From Sipunculus nudus (lineage: Eukaryota > Annelida > Sipuncula > Golfingiida > Sipunculidae), in contig CM049310.1 in assembly GCA_026874595.1 (NCBI GenBank), positions 76,439,056-76,503,055 of the forward strand: a DNA stretch of 64,000 nt, written 5' to 3'. Shown one piece after another: positions 36,167 through 46,179 of this stretch (its first letter is position 1; every line of letters starts with the position of its first letter). The notes below the pieces were generated by a model that did not search any database, was not told where the DNA came from, and saw only the letters and a program-made list of their open reading frames with translations. The position numbers and the translations under genes are program-made.

Positions 36167-36890
36167 AATGGGCTTGCTTTTTGTTCATTCAAGAGTCCAG
36201 TGCAGTTTTTAGATGAAAACTGATAATTTCTCAGTTATTGAATGAATTGTTTTGTTGTTATTATCAGGATTTATTGTATTGTTTGTTAAAATATGTGCAG
36301 GTAAAGGCTATAGTTATGAATAAAGCTGTTGGGATAAATTCCATACGTAAAACCATGCTTGCAAATATAAGTTTTGCATGTGATGAATATAAAACAGTGT
36401 TAGCTCTGGAAAATGAAGATGATTTTATGTTTCCTCATCATGTGATGATTGGTATGGCATGGGCAAGTTGCAATATTTTGGCAAAAATACACTATCAGGT
36501 ATTCGTCCAAAGCATGTACATGTATATACTATATTGCCGTTTCATTCATGCGAGTTGTTGATTTTGCCTTGCTTTGTTTGAGCCTGGCGTGAATGAGATC
36601 AGTTGTGCTCATATGACTTGTTTAAATCTCCTCAGTGTAATGCAGACACTAAATAAACTAAGGATTGACTTCCCAAAGGTATACATTACAAGCCGATTAA
36701 CACAGTTTACATTATGTAATTCAAAAATTTTATTAAAATATTAAACTGAAATTGTTATGTTATATCAGATTTTCGAGCTGTTATTATTGTTAACAATATA
36801 TATTCTATAACATTAAACTGATTTAATAGTCGTTTCAATATTTTGTATTATGTGCTTGGAGTCTCTGTAACATGATCTGTATATATTAAC

Positions 36891-37068
36891 AGGTGCAAAT
36901 GTTTACACTATATATTGTCACGATGACTCCAAGGACAACAAGAGTAAATTATGCAGGGAATGTATGTGTAATAATGTTGCTGCTATTATCCCGCAGTTTG
37001 CAAGTCCTAAAACAGTGAAGCGTACCAGGTTCCAGAATGAGCTTGTAGATAACCTGCAGGCTAGCTAG
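36891..37068 (+). other. Unidentified exon-like open stretch ending in TAG
   Basis: A putative acceptor (ATATATTAACAG) is followed by an open frame of about 57 codons ending at TAG 37066-37068, with protein-like composition and a cysteine cluster (CRECMC). I recognise no family. It could be the last exon of an unknown gene, an alternative 3' exon, or chance. No upstream partner exon was identified. Confidence 0.2.
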
Positions 37069-37639
37069 AATGATTTTTTGGCTAAGAGATCCCTGGTGTT
37101 AGTGAGAACGAGGCTTTCTGGGCTTGAGGTTGAAACCTCGCCCGCCATATCTGTTGAGCTATCGGGGATGTACAAGCACCAAGCGAAGTCTGGGATGTAT
37201 ATATTTCTTATCATAAAGGACTTTGTAATTGTTATTTATTTTTGGAGTAAATGTATTGTTATGTTTATTAATTGTACAGGTAATATGAATTCGTGGAAAC
37301 ATCTGTGTAATAAATACTGAAATCTCACACATGGTTCATACTTGTCTGACGTCGTGATTGCTGGTTTTGTGTGGCAGTACGTATGTTCCCCAGATCTATA
37401 TGATTTATCCGTTGTTACAGGACAGTAACAGGCATTAGTATTAAGTATAAAATAATATTTGGATGAGTTTGTGAGGTCAAACGAACACACTTGGGCCTGC
37501 ACGTGTGGAGGTTATTTACAGAAGAGAAAAAAAAAGGAAGAAAAAGAAATCGTCATAAGTTAAAATTGCATTATTCAAAACATGCCGTAGTTAAACTTTT
37601 CTAAGAATATAGTAAACTCCCTTCTTCCACAAATATAGC

Positions 37640-37740
37640 GACAGCCTGACACCCCAAATGTCGATTTTTGCTGAAGACGATGGGCCCGTCACTTTATATC
37701 AAAAGCCTGAGTGTCATGTTGTCATGGTAACCACAAATAC
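37640..37740 (+). repeat. Dispersed repeat family R3, copy 1
   Basis: GCGACAGCCTGACACCCC through AAGCCTGAGTGTCATGTTGT matches 54652-54725 continuing at 55131, where a SINE interrupts it. The intervening 37069-37639 and 37741-38330 hold nothing recognised, apart from a TGGCGCCACC at 38071. Confidence 0.7.
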
Positions 37741-38499
37741 TACATCCACTCCATATTTTGCTTTTGGTTTATGTAATACCCAAACAGCAGAGTTGTATAC
37801 GGTTGAAGGAGCAATAGGGGATATGTATACGTTCCCTTTCTTTTGCAAACTCGGTGGATCATGAAAAGATGGAATCGTTAGAGCAGAAGACTTTGCCGGT
37901 CACCCGTCATTCATAAAAAGGAAAGTTTTGTAACCAGTCGGCTATTTTGTACAGGTAAACAAATTTCATATCCCCTGCAGCTGTGTGAAGATAGAGAACA
38001 TTTACCTTTGAGACATGAAATTTACCATACTACGACATACAGTTATTTCTAACCGTCAAGCCTAAAACAGTGGCGCCACCTACAAAAATTCCCCAACCTT
38101 TATACAGTTTTAACTCCTAATCACTGTTACAATACTGGCTGAAATCATGCCAACTATTTTCTGAACCTCCTGGTTTGCCACCTACCATACCATCCCCGTC
38201 TATGCGCAGTTTAAGCACCCTGTCATTGATACACCTAACGATAATGTAGGCTATTTAAATCCATATCGACTTGACAAGTTGATTTCAGTTTAAGCACCTT
38301 CTAAGAAACATATCCGTGATCAGTGCCAAACAGTGGCGTCAATCAGTCTTAAAGGGAGATCAAGGTTGGTACGACTTTTTTAAAAGCAAGCAGGTGCCCT
38401 AGCAGATTTTGCTGATGATCGTGAGGGACCTTTCGATGTTATATCTTTATACCTTATCCAATTGCACTTTTAGTGCCACCAAATATCATTTTAACGCAT

Positions 38500-40330
38500 T
38501 TTATTACGTCCCCTCCCTTCGAGGGAGACATTTTACATAATTAGTCGGTCGTCTTTAGGATCTCTTGTGATAGCGATAACTTTGAAGCGCTACAAATTTC
38601 CCCCTAAAATTAGACACAAATTGGTGCTACCAAAATCTCACACGGGCTTGGCCCGGATCAAGGTCAATTCAGCTAAATTATAATTCTATAGGATTTCTTG
38701 TGACTGTCAAATCTTTTGAAATATTCATATTTTCCCCTCGAATTTGACACACGAGTGCTTAGTACCAAGTTTTCGGAAGAGTTCGAGGATTAGTGACCTT
38801 GATCTTCAAGGGCAAATCTGTGGAATTCTAGGAGTATTGTGACCTCCATAACTTCAGAAGTACTGAACATATTGTTCACAGTCCTGTCGTCGTAAGTAGT
38901 CGTCTGTAGCATTTCTAAGCCTCGGTCACAACCCGCTGCGGTCACCGCACACCGTAGGTACTGTACGGTTTTTTGGACCACAGATATACTTAAGCCTCGG
39001 TCACAACCCGCTGCGGTCACCGCATACCGTAGATCTCCGTTAGATTTTTGAAACCGCAGGAATACTTATGCGGCCGACGTGCGGGAACGGCAAGGTGTCT
39101 TCCTCATTCTCACGGCCTTCGCACGGTAAAGTAAGCAAACCCTGCTGATGGTGCAAGCTAAACTTGCGGAAGCCGCAAAGACCCCTAACGACAGGCGCAG
39201 GTACACCGTACGTCTCTCAGGTAGCCGAGTAGGCGTTAAAAATCGCACGGGCATCCTACGACATCCATACGTCTACGTAGGGGGCTGCCTGACGCACGGC
39301 CGCCGCACCAACTTAAGCGCTTGCGCTTATGTCAGTTACGGTCGTTGCGGAGTCCCTGCGGCTTTCGAAAAACGCACGGTTGCCTTACGTCAATCGCACG
39401 GAATAGCCTCAAACACCCGCCGTACGGCGACCGTATCACGGTTGTGACCGAGGCTTTATGAACTTGTCAATATCTGTTGAAGCTGATCTTCAAAGACAGA
39501 TCAGCTGAAATGTTAAATTTTGGTGGAGCTCGTAACTGTTGAAGATTTGCATATTTTGTCTTCAAATTTAACATACAAGTTTTTCCCCATCAAGTTCTCA
39601 AAAAAAGTTTGATCACTGGTGACCTTGACTTTCAAGGTCATATCTACAAAATTCTAGGAAAATTAAGACCCCTATAACTTTTGAAGTACTGCAAATTATA
39701 TCTTCATTTTTGACAAACCAGTTGTTTCTGTCATGTTTCTGGATGAGTTCGAAAAAATGGTGAGCTTGCCCTTCATCTTCAAAGTCAAATCTACCGAAAT
39801 CTTTGATCAAAATGACTCCATAAATTTAGACGTTCTGAAGATTTCGCCCCTCAGATTTAAAACACGTAGTTTCAACCAAGTTCTGGGAGGAGTTTGAAAA
39901 CTTGAGACCTTGACCTTCAGTCGGATATCTAGAATCATTGTGACGCCTGTAGCTGTGGAAGTGCAGAAGATTTTCACTCAAATTTGATCCCATAATTTGT
40001 TCCAAAAATTCTTTGACAAGATCGAAAACTTGCCACCTTGATCATGAGCTGCAATTTTATATCAACCCAAATGTAAATTTTTTTGTGAACCTCATAATTA
40101 ATTATATACTTTGTCCTCAAATTTGATAGACAAAATGTCTCAACCAAGTTCTCTTTGGACTTTGTAAACTTGTGACCTTGGCCTGGTTTTTCAAATTCAA
40201 ATCAGCCAAATTATTCATTGCCGTTAGCATTTCTTATGATGCATTCTAGAAATATTGCGTATTTGTCCCTCAAATTTGACACACAATTTGTTTAGATCGA
40301 GTGCTGGACAGAATTAGAAAACTAGTATCC
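38500..40330 (+). repeat. Degenerate tandem array of ~142-bp units
   Basis: Anchors like GTGACCTTGA(T/C)CTTCAAGG occur at 38793, 39619, 39760, 39904, 40033 and 40172. They recur with GAATTCTAGGA, AACTT(T/C)(T/A)GAAGTACTG and CAAATTTGACACA(C/A)AA-like phrases. The array is split by the MITE at 38993-39455. Strongly diverged, non-coding. Confidence 0.7.
38993..39455. mobile_element. GC-rich Harbinger-like MITE in the array
   Basis: Inverted ends AGCCTCGGTCACAACC and GGTTGTGACCGAGGCT are perfect over 16 bases and flanked by TTA on both sides (38990-38992, 39456-39458), a TWA target duplication. A partial repeat of the left end (AAGCCTCGGTCACAACCCG) lies at 38917, just outside. The interior is much richer in GC and CG dinucleotides than the surroundings. 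No transposase. Confidence 0.75.
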
Positions 40331-40429
40331 TTTATCTATGAGGTCAAATTTTGCGGAAATCCAGGGTTTCTGAGGTCTTTTGCGATTATGCATTTATGCA
40401 ATTATTTCTTCATATTTTCGGGCTGGAAC

Positions 40430-41215
40430 CCAGGGGGGAGGTGTTGCTACAGGTGCTCTTTTTATTGTGTGGCGCGGGCGTAACTCGTGTTATGACACCC
40501 TCGCCGGGTCGTTTGTTACATTCTATGTTTAATCCGTACTGGTTGAACTCTCGTTGTCATGTAAGCCTTGGGTTTTCACGCCTGGCCGAGGTCACGTGAT
40601 AACCCTGGTATGTAGAGATACACACAGCGCTGTTTTTCTGAAGAATTCCAGAAACGCGTGTTTACTGTGATGTGTAGGATCCTTAAGACTGTTCGAGAAG
40701 AGGAAAATTCTCGGCTTGAGGTGTGAAGGTATATAAAGAGGCTGTGATTTAGAGCTGAAGGGGGGGGGGGGGGGGGAGCAGCAGAGCAAATTCCAGCGGA
40801 CGCAGAAGCGTGTGTCAGTTTCTAGGACCTTTTCCGAAGAATGCGGTAATTATAGATTTTCTAAGACTTTCTCCTGGATTTCATGCATTTGGACTTCAGT
40901 TTACTTTCTGGATTGTTACGAGAGCTTTACACTGGACTGTCATTCTCCAAGAGTATACATTTAAAGAACTTATCCTTGTGACGGTGTTGGTATCAAGGTA
41001 CTGTGCACATTATTTTTCTGTGTGATTGTATTGAGTTGTTGTTATACCGCTGTTTTACTGTATAATTGTATTGAGTTAGTGTATTGGAATATTAGGGTTG
41101 TTTTAAGAATAAATTATAGTTATTTGTTAACAAGAAACCACTGACTTCTGTATTCTTTCCCCTAGACATTTCACCCTGCCTAGTGTTACAGAATCTTATC
41201 TCCGTTACAGAATTT
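40430..41215 (+). mobile_element. Probable solo LTR
   Basis: Looks like an isolated retrotransposon LTR: a TATA box TATATAAAG at 40730-40738, a poly-A signal AATAAA at 41108-41113, TGTTATGACACC near the left and CTAGTGTTACAG near the right. There are no internal domains on either side. The exact ends and a target duplication could not be fixed, so this is a structural guess. A poly-G tract is at 40760-40776. Confidence 0.4.
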
Positions 41216-41591
41216 GTGTTCATCACGCATACCTGATCTGTTTATATTAGGTTCCATAACAGTATATTCCTGTTTTTTTTGCTAATTCAAAAACAAAGCT
41301 ATCCTTATTTATTTATTTAAAATTTATTTGTATTCGCCCAAACGGGGTTTTGCGGATACTGTTTTCAGCCGGACGCCGCTTAGGTTTCCGGAGAACTTCT
41401 CAGTAACCATTGGACGGAATTTCATGAAACTGGGAATTATGATTGGGTAACATATGAACTGCTGCGGCCTCATTTTGGGTTGACCTGTTACCTTTCCTCT
41501 CTGCAGAGCGTCCATTTGTGCGTCTGTTTTCACAAATAAACCCTCATATCTTGGGACTCGATTACGGTGGCTCGTATAGGACATGCACAAA
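41216..41591. other. Spacer with a repeat fragment
   Basis: TATTCGCCCAAACGGGG and TTTCATGAAACTGGGA phrases resemble parts of 42900-43150. No gene. Confidence 0.3.
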
Positions 41592-42672
41592 ATTATTTTT
41601 ATCTCGTGGCCACGCAATAATTATCTCGATCCTTCGCGTTAGTATCTCGTGGCCACGCGCTAATGATCTCATTCCCACGCGTTAATATCTCGTGGCCACG
41701 CGATAATTATCTCGATAAATATCGCGTGGGAACGCGATAAATGTAGATAGACAATACAGTAAGGCCTACAGCTTAAATTCTTAAGGCACGTTTCTCTTCT
41801 CTGGATGAATACTATGGTCAATTATTTGTATAAATTTAAAGCGTGCTTAATATGCTGAGACCTGAATGATGCATCCGGGACTCGTACAACACTCATGGGA
41901 CATTTTTGTTCAGAGAATGTGCGAGCGGGGGGTAGTTCGAGTGAAATATGTGTCATAATAAATTTTCATAATATTTATTACATAACTGAAGTATTATCGT
42001 GGAAAGAAAGATATGAGGGGGGATAGATGAGCAAATATCTCGTAAAAAGATCTCCTTGAAAAGTTAGGAGGGCATGTCTCCCTGCCCCCCCCCCAAATCA
42101 TAATGAAGTGGCATGGCTGACACCTTTAGTTGTAAGCTTTTCTCTTGAGACATAAAACAAACCGACATGTTGTTCACCCTGTTCGGTATACCCGAAATTA
42201 TATAACCCTAACCCTAAAAAATAAGATTTTCCGGGAAGGTAAAATAAAAACAAGTGTTTCAGTTTAATTCATATGTTTGGTACACAAGGGTTTATATCAC
42301 CCTTACCCTAAAACAAGCTCAGCCAGTTTTCCATGAACCCAATAAAAATGGGCTAGTTGAACCAACGCAATGAAATGTTGAACAAACGCAATAAAAACTG
42401 CTGAAATTTACCTAGAAGCATTCCGCGCAAACGCACATACAACGAAATACAAACAATTTAAGCTGCTTCAACGCATGGCATACAACAGACCACAGACATT
42501 CTTGTCCAAATTAGGGTCTTAGGTAGCATGGCATACTAATGCGTGGCCACGCGATACAAACGCGTGGGAACGAGATAATTATCGCGTGGTCACGAGAAAC
42601 TAACGCGTGGGAACGAGATAATTATCGCATGGGAACGAGATACTATCTCGTGGGAACGAGATAAAAAAATAA
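41592..42672. mobile_element. Element with iterated palindromic subterminal inverted repeats
   Basis: The left 145 bp is made of units such as ATCTCGTGGCCACGCGATAA and ATCTCATTCCCACGCG. The right 135 bp is the same in inverse: GCGTGGGAACGAGATAATTA repeated, ending CGAGATAAAAAAATAAG. The outer ends ATTATTTTTATCTCG and CGAGATAAAAAAATAA are inverse. The middle 800 bp is unique AT-rich sequence with no long ORF. A related short cluster (GGGAACGCGAAAAGATCGC) lies at 43383-43500. Confidence 0.7.
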
Positions 42673-43382
42673 GAAAAGTTCTGCAAATCATTTCAGACAG
42701 TTTACTTATTTTTGAACATTTGGATCAATTCATAATCTCAAGAATTTCCTGTGTTTATGTAAACTTACCCAATCCTGAAATAAAATTCAGTTTGTATACA
42801 AAACAACACTATTAATGCTTTGTTCTGATTAAAAAAAGCATTTTTTTTTCGAATTCGGGGATGTATAAGTCAAATTTACCCCTTTTTATACGCCAATCTT
42901 ACAGACGGGTCGAATTATGTCCTTAACCCAGCTTCCTTTTCGTCCGTTGGTTTAACTTTGGTGTCGCCGCGATAACTTTCCAGAATTTTTATGGATTTTC
43001 ATTTAACTCACTGTGAAGATTTTCCAATTAATTATGTGGCAAGATTTAGATTCTTTGCAAAATTAGGATATATTTAATAAGGTAATGAGTTCTTTTTGAT
43101 GTCGCCTCGATAGTATTCCAGGTATTTGGTGGATTCTCATGAAACTCGATGATACAAGGAATGACTTGTACTTGCATGATTCTTGAAAAAAAAAATACAC
43201 ACGTATTTAATAAAATCGGAGGCCAACAGACCTTAACTTACCAGGAATTTGATGAAACTAACAATGACAGTTTTCCAATCAGGTATCTCGCTTGTACGGA
43301 GACCATGAAGGGCACGTGTGCTGTATTTATTTTGGGTAAATCTCACCCTTTCCTTGAAGTAGTAGGTCTATTGGTATTGGAA

Positions 43383-43500
43383 TGAAGCGCGAGGGAACGC
43401 GGAAAGATCGCGAGGGAATAGACCTACTAATTCAATGAGATGGTGAGCTATGAAGAACACAAGGGAACGCGAAAAGATCGCAAGGGAACGCGAAATTTAC
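43383..43500. repeat. Short cluster of GGGAACGCG units
   Basis: GCGCGAGGGAACGCGGAAAG and CAAGGGAACGCGAAAAGATC flank a short spacer. Resembles the motif of the element at 41592-42672. Confidence 0.5.
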
Positions 43501-43624
43501 CAAAATAACTATAGCACCCATGTCCCTTCAGGAGCTCCGTATACCTGAGATCAAAATCCCATGAAATCATTTAATGAGGCCAAAGGTCATGCAAAAGACT
43601 TACGATTGGCGTATTGTGCACATT

Positions 43625-43760
43625 AGCGGGCTCACAGAGCCCGCCCAGGTGGGTACCCCATTATAATCTGGTTATCCCTCCGCCTGTCTCTCCGTCTGTT
43701 CGTCCGCCACACTCTTTTGCGCGCATTATGTCAAGCACCATCCACTGAAAGGGATGCGCG
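43625..43760. repeat. End of a dispersed repeat with hairpin
   Basis: Hairpin GCGGGCTCACAGAGCCCGC followed by CCTCCGCCTGTCTCTCCGTC, like the hairpin-plus-CCGTC ends of the arrays at 1304 and 46180. The other end was not found. Confidence 0.4.
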
Positions 43761-44107
43761 CTATAGAATTGAAGACGCGGCAGAAAAACAATATGGTCAG
43801 CTGGCAGCAATCTTGGAATTCCTTTTTCATGCATTATCTCCAGAATCGTTCAAAGTGATTGCGGTATAAATCTTTTAAGGGGATTTGATTTAAGTAAAAA
43901 TGTACGATTTAACTTGGATATGTAGACCTACCAACTATCTTTGCAGTCGCAATCCATTTGGTCAGCCGTCATCCTATGATCATAGCTTAACAATCAATCT
44001 CACCGTTTATATTTTACATTAGTGTCAATGGATTAACGCCAGTATTCATAAACCCTTATAGAACTTAATAAACGTACCAATTAATTAAGTTTAGGTAAAT
44101 CCTTTTT

Positions 44108-44380
44108 AAAAAAGTTCATATAACTCCTTGGTGACGGATGTATGATCTTGCTTATCTACACAGCAACGTTGACAATCAGAGAAAAACATATATTTTGGGG
44201 GGTTGTTGGCATATGTGCGGAAGCTGAAAGGTCACCAGTTGCATAACGCCCTTTGCAAAATTCTGGTTCGCATGACTTGATGCCAGATATCTTTGTTGAT
44301 TTTGTTTTGGATTATTTTGGCGGGTACCCCACATGTTATGAACACGGAGATATAAACAAAATTAACAGCCTGCATGCGTG
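44108..44380 (+). repeat. Dispersed repeat family R2, copy 2
   Basis: Same phrase order as 12260-12545, including TATTTTGGCGGGTACCCCAC and ACACGGAGATATAAACAAA. 44381-45107 holds nothing further that I recognise. Confidence 0.75.
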
Positions 44381-45107
44381 GGGTAAGATTTTTGCGTTTT
44401 CTGCCTGAGGTTCAATTGATTATCAATTTGACTAACACAGGGATCTAAAAACTGTAGGAGGTAGCATCAACAAGTTATATGCAAGAATCAGTCACCTGTA
44501 AAACTCTGTCGGATTGAGCTTATTTGTTGGCAATCTGCATTGGCTGTTATCTTAGAGGGAAAAAAAGCTATAAATATCTCCTCCGAAACTGTTTAGCCTC
44601 CACAAATGGTTCCTCTTCGGTTAATTTTGGCCTAATTACAGGAATTTTAACTTAAGTCATTTGTCAAGTAAACATACTGACATAACAATCTCACAAACGG
44701 CAGGAGCTAGCATCACCAAAATTGATGCAAATGTTGGTCACATAATTCATAAATGATTATATATCTCGTGACCTTAAGATAAAATTCCACAGAAAAAAGA
44801 GATTATTTATGTCCCTGTTATGGTTGAACGAACAATTCGATGCTTAATTGACGTATGTTAAAGTAAAAGGGGCCCATTTATATATCTGACGTCTGTAAAA
44901 TAAACATAATCCCTTGAACCTTTTATAAGAATAACCAAATTGAGCCAATACCACGGGGTAGAGGTTGTCCCTTTTGTTTAAAGAAGCCTGTATAAACAAG
45001 CGGTAATCGATTATCGGCCAAAATATCTACAAAGTCATCTCTCTTCAGGAAGAGATCTTAATATACCGGGAAATGGGAGATAACATCAACAGAAATCTGT
45101 TCAATAG

Positions 45108-45361
45108 GTACATGAACACTCGTATTATGAGTATTATCTCACACTCTTAATTAGTTCATTCTTGCTCAATACAAAAGTTTTTTTCAGCAAAACCTCCTAG
45201 AACACGGACTCGTCATCTGTTTCACAATTTGTTATGGTTCTGTGTGTACATGAACACTCGTATTATGAGTATTATCTCACACTCTTAATTAGTTCATTCT
45301 TGCTCAATACAAAAGTTTTTTTCAGCAAAATCTGTTTCACAATTTGTTATGGTTCTGTGTG
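45108..45361 (+). repeat. Tandem duplication of ~138/116 bp
   Basis: Unit 1 is 45108-45245 and unit 2 45246-45361, both starting GTACATGAACACTCGTATTA. Nearly identical apart from about 22 bp missing from unit 2, so recent. 45362-46179 is spacer with a poly-G tract at about 45697-45708. Confidence 0.9.
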
Positions 45362-46179
45362 TAAGTAAATAAGGTTCACGTGTCTGTATACCAAAAGTGA
45401 ACCAGAGGTCCAATCTTACGCATGCGCGACAACTCCCAAACTAGAAGGAGAAACAATAGAAACACCGGCATGAAGCTTGAAAAATCTTGATATGTAAAGT
45501 TGCGAGCTATGTTTTTGATTTACGCCAATGATCGCGCAATGTGCAGCTTATTTCCACTTGCGTACCGGGAGCAAGCAAACTGTTTTAAACCGAAATATTG
45601 GCATATACCATACTACATATAGAAGAAAACACTGCATTTCATTTATCATACCTGGTAATGTTAACAGTCCTAATTTTTGAAGGATTCTTTTTAGGGGGGG
45701 GGGGGGGGTAAATGATAGAATGCACATTTGTAAAGGCACAAACAAAAAAACCGGAAAATTGGGTCCCCGTCTGTATACGCCAGATCGAAAATTGACACAG
45801 TCAAATCGATAGGTCAGGTCAGTTTCCTTCATCTCTAGGTAACAAAACAAAAATTCTTAAATGGTGATTAACATTTGGCTGTAGGCCAAAGGTCAACATA
45901 GATAATGTCAGACCGTTTGTAAATCGTAGGCAGATTAAGATTGACTGAAACCTGAAGTGTGTGGTCTGCCCTGTGGACACCTGTACAGTTGGGCTGGGTT
46001 GACATTTCCTGGTCCTAGTGGTGTGAGGTTGTCAATATTCTAGTTAATCTGGCGTCTACGAAAGAATACGTTTGTCCAAAAAAAGAGCCGTCTGTTATCT
46101 TGTTAATTCTGAGCTACTACTGCAGTGGGTGTAGTGTAAGTAAAAGCCCAATTGTCTCACATATGATCCGGACAATTTT

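Noticed and set aside
36238-36561. 107-codon ORF downstream of the receptor
   Set aside because: AT-driven composition, no domain and no convincing splice or start context; left unannotated.
39066-39447. GC-rich ORFs of 62-99 codons
   Set aside because: They lie wholly in a MITE with perfect inverted ends; no domain.
42203-42217. Telomere-like TAACCCTAACCCTA
   Set aside because: Only about two units, inside a unique AT-rich interior; not a telomeric array.
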